From Streptomyces albipurpureus (GTDB lineage Bacteria; Actinomycetota; Actinomycetes; Streptomycetales; Streptomycetaceae), in assembly GCF_023701525.1 (NCBI RefSeq), contig NZ_JAMQAW010000024.1, forward strand, positions 56,870-120,869: DNA of 64,000 nt, in the 5' to 3' direction. Below are positions 57,586 through 64,000 of the stretch, one piece after another. Under the pieces are notes generated by a model. It was not told the origin of the DNA. It searched no databases and saw only the letters and a list, made by a program, of their open reading frames with translations. Numbering within the stretch: the first letter of the stretch is position 1; each line of letters opens with the position of its first letter. A program made the translations under genes and the position numbers.

Positions 57586-58371
57586 ATGCTCTCGGCTCGA
57601 AGCCTTTTCCAGGAAATCATCGATCACGACGATTCCTTTCAACTGTTCTGCTCCATCGCCGCCAGCGGCGAGGCCCAAGGCGGCTGGGAGAACACCCGTA
57701 TCGCCGCCCTCGTGCCTCCGGGCATGGCCACCCTCGCGCCCAAGATCGCCCGGCACGGCGCTGACGAGGACAAGCACGGAAGGATCTTCAACGCCCTGCT
57801 GAAGAAGCGCGGGCTCGAAGCGGTGCCCGTACCGCCCGAGACCGACTACACGATGCTCCTGGAACAGCACGGCATCGGCCTCGCCCACGACAAGCTGCGC
57901 CGTGATGAGCCCCTGACCGAGGAGGACATCGTCATCTACCTCGCGCACAGCAGGGTCACCGAGCAGCGCGCGGCCGACCAGATGGACATGCTGGTCAAGC
58001 ACTTCGGCGACCATCCAGAGCTCGGCAATGCCATCCGGATGATCTGCAACGACGAGGACAACCACCTCGCCTACTGCCACGAGGAGCTACTTCGCCTCGC
58101 CGCCGACGGCCACGGCCGTACCATCCATCACGTCCTGCGCGCGAGCGCCCTCGCGGAGATCCAGGTCTATCGCGATGTCAGCCTCGCCGTCATGTCACAC
58201 ATGGGCCGACTGCTGAACTGGCCCAAGGCCAAGTCCGCCGCGCTCGCCGCCGGTATCCACGGGATGTACGCGTATGAGCGCTTCGGCGGCTGGCACCGGA
58301 TGATCAGCCTCGCCCTGCCGGAGCGGCGCGGCGCCCTCGACGGACCACCGACCGCCGCCCCCGCCTTTTGA
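57586..58371 (+). CDS. Ferritin-like domain protein
   Basis: A 261-residue all-helical protein. The ATG at 57586 has AGGAGG eight bases upstream; GTG at 57583 is also possible. Probable diiron ligands lie in ADEDKHGRIFNALL (Glu, His), RVTEQRAADQMDML and NDEDNHLAYCHEELLRLA (Glu, His). The spacing is that of ferritin-like/rubrerythrin-type four-helix bundles. Possibly an oxidase or iron-handling protein; the substrate is unknown. Convergent with corA. Confidence 0.78.
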   Translation: MLSARSLFQEIIDHDDSFQLFCSIAASGEAQGGWENTRIAALVPPGMATLAPKIARHGADEDKHGRIFNALLKKRGLEAVPVPPETDYTMLLEQHGIGLAHDKLRRDEPLTEEDIVIYLAHSRVTEQRAADQMDMLVKHFGDHPELGNAIRMICNDEDNHLAYCHEELLRLAADGHGRTIHHVLRASALAEIQVYRDVSLAVMSHMGRLLNWPKAKSAALAAGIHGMYAYERFGGWHRMISLALPERRGALDGPPTAAPAF

Positions 58372-58478
58372 CCTGCCAGTCCTTGGTCCTGGTGAAGACG
58401 CGTCCCCTCTCCTGCGGGAACCCACCTGTGCACGACACCCGTCGCGGTACCCGGGAGCCAGTTGCGCAAGCGCCGCCC

Positions 58479-59531
58479 TCACAGCCAACCGCGGCGCTTG
58501 AACAGTCGGAACAGGCCGTAGACCGCCCCTGCCATCAACAGCAACACCGCCGGATAGGCCCACACCCAACCCAGCTCGGGCATGTGCTGAAAGTTCATTC
58601 CGTAGATCCCCGCGACCATCGTGGGCACCGCGGCCATCGCGGCCCAGGCCGAGATCTTCCGCATGTCGTCGTTCTGCCGGACGCTCTGCTGTGCGAGATG
58701 CGCGGCGAGGATGTCCGACAGGAGCCGGTCCAAGCCCTCCACCTGTTCATTGGCACGGGTCAGATGGTCGCTGACATCGCGGAAGAACGGCTGCGAGCGC
58801 TCATGGACAAAGGGCACCCCCGCGCTCGCCAGCCGGGACATCGGTCCACCCAGCGGCACGGTCGCCCTGCGGAACTCCAGCACCTGGCGCTTGAAGACGT
58901 AGATCCGAGCCGCCGTCGGAGGGCCTGCCGGTGTGCCGTCCCGTTCGCCCGCGCCGGTCTTCTGATCCCGCTTCGCCTTCTCGGACGGGCGGGAGTCCTT
59001 GCTGGCCGGGGCGAACACCTCCGCCTCCATCTCCTCCAAGTCCACCTGGAGCTCGCCCGCCACCTCGATGTACTGGTCGACCACGGCATCACTGACCGCG
59101 TACAGCACAGCCGTCGGACCGTGCGCCAACACCTCGGGTTCCGCCTCCAACCGCTGGCGTACGGCAGCGAGCGGTGAGCCCTCCCCGTGGCGGACGGTGA
59201 CCACGAAGGAGTCACCGATGAAAACCATCAGCTCACCGGTGGTCACGGTGTCCGTCTTCGGTTCATAGACCACCGGCTTGAGAACCATGAAGAGGGAGTC
59301 GTCGTACACCTCCAACTTGGGGCGCTGATGTGCTCTCAAGGCGTCCTCCACGGCCAGGGGATGCAACCCGAACTCCCGCTTGACCAGGTCGAACTCCTTG
59401 TCTGTCGGCTCGTACATGCCGATCCAGAGAAAGGCGTCACCGCTTGATCTGGCCTCGGCGAGTGCGTCGGAGAGGTCGGCCGGGCCCTCGGTGCGGCGCC
59501 CCTCGCGATAGATGGCGCAGTCGACGATCAC
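58479..59531 (-). CDS. corA: CorA-family Mg2+/Co2+ transporter
   Basis: A 350-residue protein with GTG start at 59531 (VIVDCAIYREGRR) and GGAAG upstream; an in-frame ATG at 59651 would overlap the divergent gene's promoter. Large cytoplasmic domain (about 1-280) with FLWIGMYEPTDKEFDLVKREFGLHPLAVEDA, then two C-terminal membrane helices with the pore motif YGMNFQHMPEL between them. A Lys/Asp-rich insert (ASKDSRPSEKAKRDQKTGAGERDG) interrupts the stalk region. Divergent from the phosphatase gene. Confidence 0.9.
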   Translation of the reverse strand: MIVDCAIYREGRRTEGPADLSDALAEARSSGDAFLWIGMYEPTDKEFDLVKREFGLHPLAVEDALRAHQRPKLEVYDDSLFMVLKPVVYEPKTDTVTTGELMVFIGDSFVVTVRHGEGSPLAAVRQRLEAEPEVLAHGPTAVLYAVSDAVVDQYIEVAGELQVDLEEMEAEVFAPASKDSRPSEKAKRDQKTGAGERDGTPAGPPTAARIYVFKRQVLEFRRATVPLGGPMSRLASAGVPFVHERSQPFFRDVSDHLTRANEQVEGLDRLLSDILAAHLAQQSVRQNDDMRKISAWAAMAAVPTMVAGIYGMNFQHMPELGWVWAYPAVLLLMAGAVYGLFRLFKRRGWL

Positions 59532-59668
59532 GGTGCGTATTCTTCCGTGAGCGCCTGGCCTGCGCACCCCGGCGGGCGGGCCGCCGCCGGGTGTGCCGAC
59601 GAGCGTGAAGACCTGCCCCCGCACGGTGGGCGACCAGGACGTTGACGACACGACCTAGGCTGGCGGGC

Positions 59669-60421
59669 ATGGCCACGCTGATTCTGGTACGACACGGACG
59701 CTCCACCGCGAACACCGCAGGGATACTCGCGGGCTGGACCCCTGGTGTTCATCTCGATGATCACGGCGCCGCACAGGCCGCCGCCCTGCCGGACCGGCTG
59801 GCCGGTCTGCCGCTCGCCACCGTGGTCAGCAGCCCGCTGGAACGCTGTGTGCAGACCGTGCAACCGTTGCTGGACGCCCGCCCGGAGCTGCGGTTCGAAA
59901 CCGATGACCGGGTGGGGGAGTGCCACTACGGGGACTGGTCGGGGCGCAAACTCAGTGAACTGGCCGACGAACCACTGATGCAGGTGGTGCAACAGCATGC
60001 TTCTGCGGCGGTCTTCCCTGGTGGTGAATCCATGCGCGCCATGCAGGCGCGGGCGGTCGACGCCGTACGCGACTGGAACCAGCGCATCGACGCCGAGCAC
60101 GGCGGGGACGCGGTCTATGCGATCTGTTCGCACGGGGACATCATCAAGTCGATCGTCGCGGACGCACTCGGTATGCATCTCGATCTTTTCCAGCGGGTCC
60201 ATGTGGAACCTTGTTCCGTGACAGCGATCCGTTACACCCGTACGCGGCCATTTCTTCTGCGTCTCGGAGACTCCGGCGAACTCGGCTCGCTGGCCCCGCG
60301 AGACAGAGGTGAGGGCGCGAGCAGTGGCAGAAGTGCCGATGGAGGCGACGGTGAGGGGACCGTGGACACCGGAACCGGCGACGGGGATGCCGTCGTCGGT
60401 GGCGGCACGGGCGCCCGGTGA
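59669..60421 (+). CDS. Histidine phosphatase (phosphoglycerate-mutase-like)
   Basis: A 250-residue protein with ATG at 59669. Catalytic RHG motif at LILVRHGRSTAN (residues 4-15), VGECHYGDWSGR and the second His in AICSHGDIIKSI. The C-terminal 50 residues are Gly/Asp-rich and disordered. This is the MSMEG_4193 type, which in actinobacteria is linked to DUF3090 and SCO1664-family genes, as here; its substrate is not established. Confidence 0.9.
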   Translation: MATLILVRHGRSTANTAGILAGWTPGVHLDDHGAAQAAALPDRLAGLPLATVVSSPLERCVQTVQPLLDARPELRFETDDRVGECHYGDWSGRKLSELADEPLMQVVQQHASAAVFPGGESMRAMQARAVDAVRDWNQRIDAEHGGDAVYAICSHGDIIKSIVADALGMHLDLFQRVHVEPCSVTAIRYTRTRPFLLRLGDSGELGSLAPRDRGEGASSGRSADGGDGEGTVDTGTGDGDAVVGGGTGAR

Positions 60422-60533
60422 TCGCCTGGCAGTAGGGTGGACGGGTCGAGTGCGCCAGCACCGCCGGGGCGGCCTCGCGGGCCGTCCACACAAGTCCTTG
60501 CAGGTCGTTCCCGAGTTTTGAGGGAGTCAGAGC

Positions 60534-61124
60534 GTGTCCCGTCAGGTGTTCCTCTACGACCCACCGGACCGGTTTGTGGCCGGTACGGTCGGGCTGCCTG
60601 GACGCCGTACGTTCTTCCTCCAGGCATCGGCCGGAGGGCGCGTCACCAGTGTGGCCCTGGAGAAGACCCAGGTCTCCGCGCTCGCCGAACGCATCGATGA
60701 ACTCCTCGACGAGGTCGTACGCCGCACCGGAGGCAACGCGCCCGTACCCGCGGTGGCGCCGACGGATGTCGCGGACACCGCGCCCCTGGACTCCCCGGTC
60801 GAGGAGGAGTTCCGGGTCGGCACCATGGCGCTGGCCTGGGACGGTGAGGAACAGCGCATGATCGTCGAGGCGCAGGCGCTGGTAGAGCTGGAAGCGGAAT
60901 CCGACGAAGACCTCGCGGATGCCGAGGAGCGGCTGCTGAGGGACGAGGAGAACGGCCCGCCCATGCTCCGGGTACGGCTGAGCGGGGCGCAGGCCCGCGC
61001 CTTCGCCAAGCGCGCCCTGGACGTGGTCAACGCCGGTCGCCCCCCGTGCCCGCTGTGCAGTCTGCCGCTCGATCCGGAAGGACACGTATGCCCGCGCCAG
61101 AACGGATACCGCCGAGGAGTGTGA
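60534..61124 (+). CDS. DUF3090 protein
   Basis: A 196-residue protein, GTG start (VSRQVFLYDPPDRFVAGTVGLPGRRTFFLQA). The DUF3090 core continues with GEEQRMIVEAQALVELEAESDEDLADAEERLL and ends in a probable zinc site CPLCSLPLDPEGHVCPRQNG. It lies between the phosphatase and the SCO1664-family gene, which it overlaps by 37 bp. Conserved actinobacterial neighbourhood, function unknown. Confidence 0.93.
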   Translation: MSRQVFLYDPPDRFVAGTVGLPGRRTFFLQASAGGRVTSVALEKTQVSALAERIDELLDEVVRRTGGNAPVPAVAPTDVADTAPLDSPVEEEFRVGTMALAWDGEEQRMIVEAQALVELEAESDEDLADAEERLLRDEENGPPMLRVRLSGAQARAFAKRALDVVNAGRPPCPLCSLPLDPEGHVCPRQNGYRRGV

Positions 61125-61906
61125 CCGCCCTCGACTTGCTTGCCCAGGGCGAGCTCACCATCCGCGGCCAGGTCCGTGAGGCGTCCAACGCGGTGCTGTT
61201 CGGCTCGGTCTCCCACGCGGGTGAGGAAGCCTCCTGCGTCTACAAGCCGGTCGCCGGAGAGCGACCGCTGTGGGACTTCCCGGACGGCAACCTCGCCCAG
61301 CGCGAGGTTGCCGCGTACGAGGTCTCCGAGGCGCTGGGATGGTCTCTGATCCCCCCGACGGTCCTGCGGGACGGCCCCTACGGCCAAGGCATGGTCCAGC
61401 TCTGGATCGAGGCGGACACCTCAGCGTCCCTGCTCGGGCTGGTCGAAGGCGAAGAGCCGGGCGAGGGCTGGAAGGCGGTCGGCTTCGCCGAGGTGGGCCA
61501 GGGGCGCACCGCCCTTCTGGTGCACGCCGACGACATCCGGTTGCGCCGACTGGCCGTGCTCGACGCTGTGATCAACAACGGTGACCGCAAGGGCGGGCAC
61601 CTTCTCCCCGTCGCGGACGGTGCGCTGTACGCCATCGACCACGGGGTCACCTTCCATGTGGACGACAAACTACGCACGCTGCTCTGGGGCTGGGCGGGGG
61701 AACCGCTGTCCGGTGAAGCCGTAACCGCGCTCGGCGCGCTCTCGGCGGCCCTGACCGTCGGGGAGCCGCTGGACACCCGGCTGGCGCAACTGCTGACTCC
61801 GGCGGAGGTGACCGCGGTCCGGGCCCGGGTGTCGGCGCTGCGGGACACCGGAAGGCATCCGGTGCCGTCGGGGGAGTGGCCGGCGATTCCCTGGCCACCG
61901 GTGTGA
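61088..61906 (+). CDS. SCO1664-family protein (phosphatidylinositol 3/4-kinase-related)
   Basis: A 272-residue protein from the ATG at 61088, GGAAGG upstream, overlapping the DUF3090 gene. It contains CVYKPVAGERPLWDFPDG (ATP-site Lys), LNN/DRK-type catalytic motif VINNGDRKGGHLLPVADGALYAIDHGVTFH (Asp of NNGDRK and the DHG metal motif). This matches the PI3/4-kinase-like fold reported for this family. It is separated from mshC by about 500 bp in the same direction. Confidence 0.9.
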   Translation: MPAPERIPPRSVTALDLLAQGELTIRGQVREASNAVLFGSVSHAGEEASCVYKPVAGERPLWDFPDGNLAQREVAAYEVSEALGWSLIPPTVLRDGPYGQGMVQLWIEADTSASLLGLVEGEEPGEGWKAVGFAEVGQGRTALLVHADDIRLRRLAVLDAVINNGDRKGGHLLPVADGALYAIDHGVTFHVDDKLRTLLWGWAGEPLSGEAVTALGALSAALTVGEPLDTRLAQLLTPAEVTAVRARVSALRDTGRHPVPSGEWPAIPWPPV

Positions 61907-62339
61907 GTACCGAGACGGACGACCGCCAGCCCTGACCTGGTCCGGGGGACGGCAGGTGCCCACATCTCGCCTTCCGCGCCTTCCCCTTCCGCCCCTTCGC
62001 CTTCCGTACCACGCCCGCCGCCGGGGTACGCAGGCCCGGGCTCATTCGGCAGAACTCCTGCGATGAAGACCTCCGATGAAGACCTGCGGCGGAAACCGTC
62101 CGGCGGAAATCGTCCGGCGGAAATCGTCGACCGAACCCCTTCCGATCCCATGCGGGGGAGCGGCCGCGCTGCCGCCGGTTGGTGAGTTTCCTCTCTCCTG
62201 GGCAGGCCCTTCAGCCCTCGCCCCCGGTTCGGGTTTGCCCCCATCCGCAGCCCTCGCCCGAGTTCGCCCACCCGGCTTCGGGCGGGACGGCCCGAGGACT
62301 CTACGGGTGCAGCACAGCGCGCAGAGAACTCACAAGAGT
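61907..62339. other. Intergenic region upstream of mshC with a 14-bp tandem repeat
   Basis: Three tandem copies of CGGCGGAAATCGTC (first with one change) at 62087-62128 and CTTCCGCC-type runs near 61970. No coding frame is supported. Confidence 0.4.
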
Positions 62340-62397
62340 GCCTAACCGGCCAACCGGCGTGATCCGGTTCGTATCCGGATCACCCGTCCGGTTAGGC
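62340..62397. promoter_or_regulatory. Nested palindrome upstream of mshC
   Basis: Outer arms GCCTAACCGG (62340-62349) and CCGGTTAGGC (62388-62397) enclose inner arms GTGATCCGG (62359-62367) and CCGGATCAC (62375-62383). TAGGCT at 62393 could be a -10 element only six bases before the ATG at 62405. Likely regulatory. Confidence 0.55.
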
Positions 62398-62404
62398 TCA
62401 GATC

Positions 62405-63634
62405 ATGTATGCCTGGCCCGCTTCTGAGGTCCCCGCCCTGCCTGGCACGGGCCGCGACCTTCGGATTCACGACACCGCGACCGGCGGTCCACTCACCCTG
62501 GCCCCCGGTCCCGTCGCCCGTATCTACGTCTGCGGCATCACGCCCTACGACGCCACCCACCTGGGACACGCGGCGACCTACAACGCGTTCGACCTCGTGC
62601 AGCGCGTGTGGCTCGACACCAAGCGGCAGGTTCACTACGTCCAGAACGTCACCGACATCGATGACCCGCTCCTGGAGCGCGCCATCCGCGACGGCGAGGA
62701 CTGGACCCGGCTCGCCGAGCGCGAGACGGCCCTCTTCCGCGAGGACATGACCGCGCTACGGATGCTCCCGCCCCAGCACTACATCGGAGCCGTCGAATCG
62801 ATACCGGGCATCGTTCCGCTCGTCGAGCGCCTCCGTGACGCGGGCGCGGCCTATGAGATCGACGGCGACTTCTACTTCTCCGTCGAGGCCGACCCGCACT
62901 TCGGCGAGGTGTCCCACCTGGACGCTGAGGCCATGCGGCTCCTCTCCGCCGAGCGCGGCGGCGACCCGGACCGTCCCGGTAAGAAGAACCCGGTCGACCC
63001 CATGCTCTGGATGGCCGCCCGCGAGGGCGAGCCCAGTTGGGACGGCGGTAGCCTCGGGCCCGGCCGGCCCGGTTGGCACATCGAGTGCGTCGCCATCGCT
63101 TTGGACCACCTCGGTATGGGCTTCGACGTCCAGGGCGGCGGTTCCGACCTGGTCTTCCCGCACCACGAGATGGGGGCTTCCCACGCCCAGGCCCTCACCG
63201 GCGAGCACCCCTTCGCCCAGGCGTATGTGCACGCCGGAATGGTCGCCCTCAACGGCGAGAAGATGTCGAAGTCCAAGGGCAACCTGGTCTTTGTCTCGAC
63301 CCTGCGCCGTGAGGGTGTCGACCCGGCGGCAATCCGTCTCGCCCTCCTCTCCCACCACTACCGGGCCGACTGGGAGTGGACCGACCAGGTGCTCCAGGAG
63401 GCAGCGGCGCGGCTCGCCCGCTGGCGCGCGGCCGTCTCCCGCCCCGACGGGCCGTCCGCGGACGCTCTGGTCGAGGAGATTCGTACGGCGCTCTCCGATG
63501 ACCTCGACGCCCCACAGGCGCTCCTTGCCATCGATCGTTGGGCGGAGCGCCAGCACACCGACGGTGGTACGGACGAGGGCGCGCCCGGGCTTGTCTCGCG
63601 CGCCGTTGACGCTCTCCTGGGAGTAGCGCTCTAA
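62405..63634 (+). CDS. mshC: Cysteine:GlcN-Ins ligase of mycothiol biosynthesis
   Basis: A 409-residue class I cysteinyl-tRNA-synthetase-like ligase that joins cysteine to GlcN-inositol with ATP. Zinc ligands and nucleotide motifs: VCGITPYDATHLGHAATYNAF (Cys and HIGH-like LGH), WHIECVAIALDHLG (Cys), FPHHEMGASHAQ (His), and KMSKS as GEKMSKSKGN near residue 287. It lacks the tRNA-binding C-terminal domain, as expected for MshC. It appears leaderless. Its product supplies the thiol used by the dehydrogenase at 27721. Confidence 0.95.
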   Translation: MYAWPASEVPALPGTGRDLRIHDTATGGPLTLAPGPVARIYVCGITPYDATHLGHAATYNAFDLVQRVWLDTKRQVHYVQNVTDIDDPLLERAIRDGEDWTRLAERETALFREDMTALRMLPPQHYIGAVESIPGIVPLVERLRDAGAAYEIDGDFYFSVEADPHFGEVSHLDAEAMRLLSAERGGDPDRPGKKNPVDPMLWMAAREGEPSWDGGSLGPGRPGWHIECVAIALDHLGMGFDVQGGGSDLVFPHHEMGASHAQALTGEHPFAQAYVHAGMVALNGEKMSKSKGNLVFVSTLRREGVDPAAIRLALLSHHYRADWEWTDQVLQEAAARLARWRAAVSRPDGPSADALVEEIRTALSDDLDAPQALLAIDRWAERQHTDGGTDEGAPGLVSRAVDALLGVAL

Positions 63635-63691
63635 CACCGCGCTCCAGGGGCGCCGGACGGTTCCAGGACCGCCAGCGCGCCCCTGGGCCCG

Positions 63692-63719
63692 CGCCCGGGG
63701 TCGCAGGTGACCCCGGGCG
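63692..63719 (+). terminator. Hairpin terminator after mshC
   Basis: CGCCCGGGGTC pairs exactly with GACCCCGGGCG around a six-base loop, 58 bp after the stop. Confidence 0.8.
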
Positions 63720-64000
63720 GTTCGGCTTCGTGGCGACCGCCGCAGCCCGGGGCGAGCGGATCTCTCCCACCGCCCGCCCCGACGGGGAACCGCCCCCCGC
63801 CATCCCCTACGGCACGGCAGCGATCCGGCGACTGCGCGACGGGCCTGGCGGCATGACCTGCAACGCTGGCAGGACTCTGTGGCTGAGACCGCTGAGACCG
63901 CTGAGACCGCTGAGACCGCCGGGACCGCCGACGGCAGCCGGAAACCGGGGGCCGGGGCCGGGAGTCGGGCGAACAGGGAAGTGGGCGAACAGGGAAGTGG
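63720..64000. other. End of window, with a 9-bp tandem repeat
   Basis: A unit GAGACCGCT is repeated about four times from 63885 to 63921. No supported gene begins before the window ends. Confidence 0.4.

Overview
The window is Streptomyces chromosome: very high GC, strong codon third-position GC bias, leaderless-looking starts, and marker genes such as two chaplins (chpH, chpC), the mycothiol ligase mshC, soxR, a gluconate operon (gntR/gntK/gntP) and homogentisate dioxygenase hmgA. From memory, the order mshC - chp - gnt - soxR - hmgA matches the S. coelicolor region around SCO1663-SCO1715. No database was consulted.

Layout. 1-6.8 kb: a 5'-truncated membrane protein gene, an orphan type ISP specificity domain, a GntR regulator with hmgA, a divergent TetR and a CitMHS transporter. 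7.3-10.2 kb: an orphan sugar-type ABC ATPase, then about 1.6 kb without a convincing gene. 10.2-15.4 kb: two divergent TetR regulators, small DUF4287 and DUF998 genes, a MaoC dehydratase and soxR. 15.9-22.3 kb: a hydrolase, a Tat-exported NamZ-type muramidase, two DUF202 genes coupled to a NUDIX gene, and an FAD dehydrogenase. 22.5-30.4 kb: gluconate uptake and phosphorylation, a multicopper oxidase, a mycothiol-dependent formaldehyde dehydrogenase with a metallo-beta-lactamase-fold partner, and an RluA-type pseudouridine synthase.

30.5-48.4 kb is a tandem array of two related elements integrated at the 3' end of a tRNA-Leu(GAG) gene. The intact tRNA is at 48355-48442. The same 22-24 bp tRNA 3' end recurs at 30529 and 37450. 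Element 1 (30.5-37.5 kb) carries a radical SAM/SPASM operon with a small hydrophobic peptide gene and a divergent XRE-TPR regulator, a serine recombinase, a triple palindrome and an integrase that has lost its N-terminal half. Element 2 (37.5-48.4 kb) has a full integrase, an excisionase-like gene, a DUF3987-like ATPase, an Lsr2-BRCT protein, a major capsid gene and a likely scaffold gene, but no recognisable portal, terminase or tail gene. This is the layout of a phage satellite rather than a prophage. Short GTTGGTCA repeats near the ends of both elements look like integrase arm sites.

48.7-64 kb is core chromosome again: an M20 peptidase, chaplins, a RecD2-like protein without a visible P-loop, an aldo/keto reductase, an F420-type monooxygenase, a ferritin-like protein and CorA. 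It ends in the conserved run histidine phosphatase - DUF3090 - SCO1664-family kinase-like protein - mshC. Mycothiol links the two ends of the chromosomal part: mshC makes it, and the dehydrogenase and hydrolase pair at 27.7-29.4 kb probably uses it against formaldehyde.
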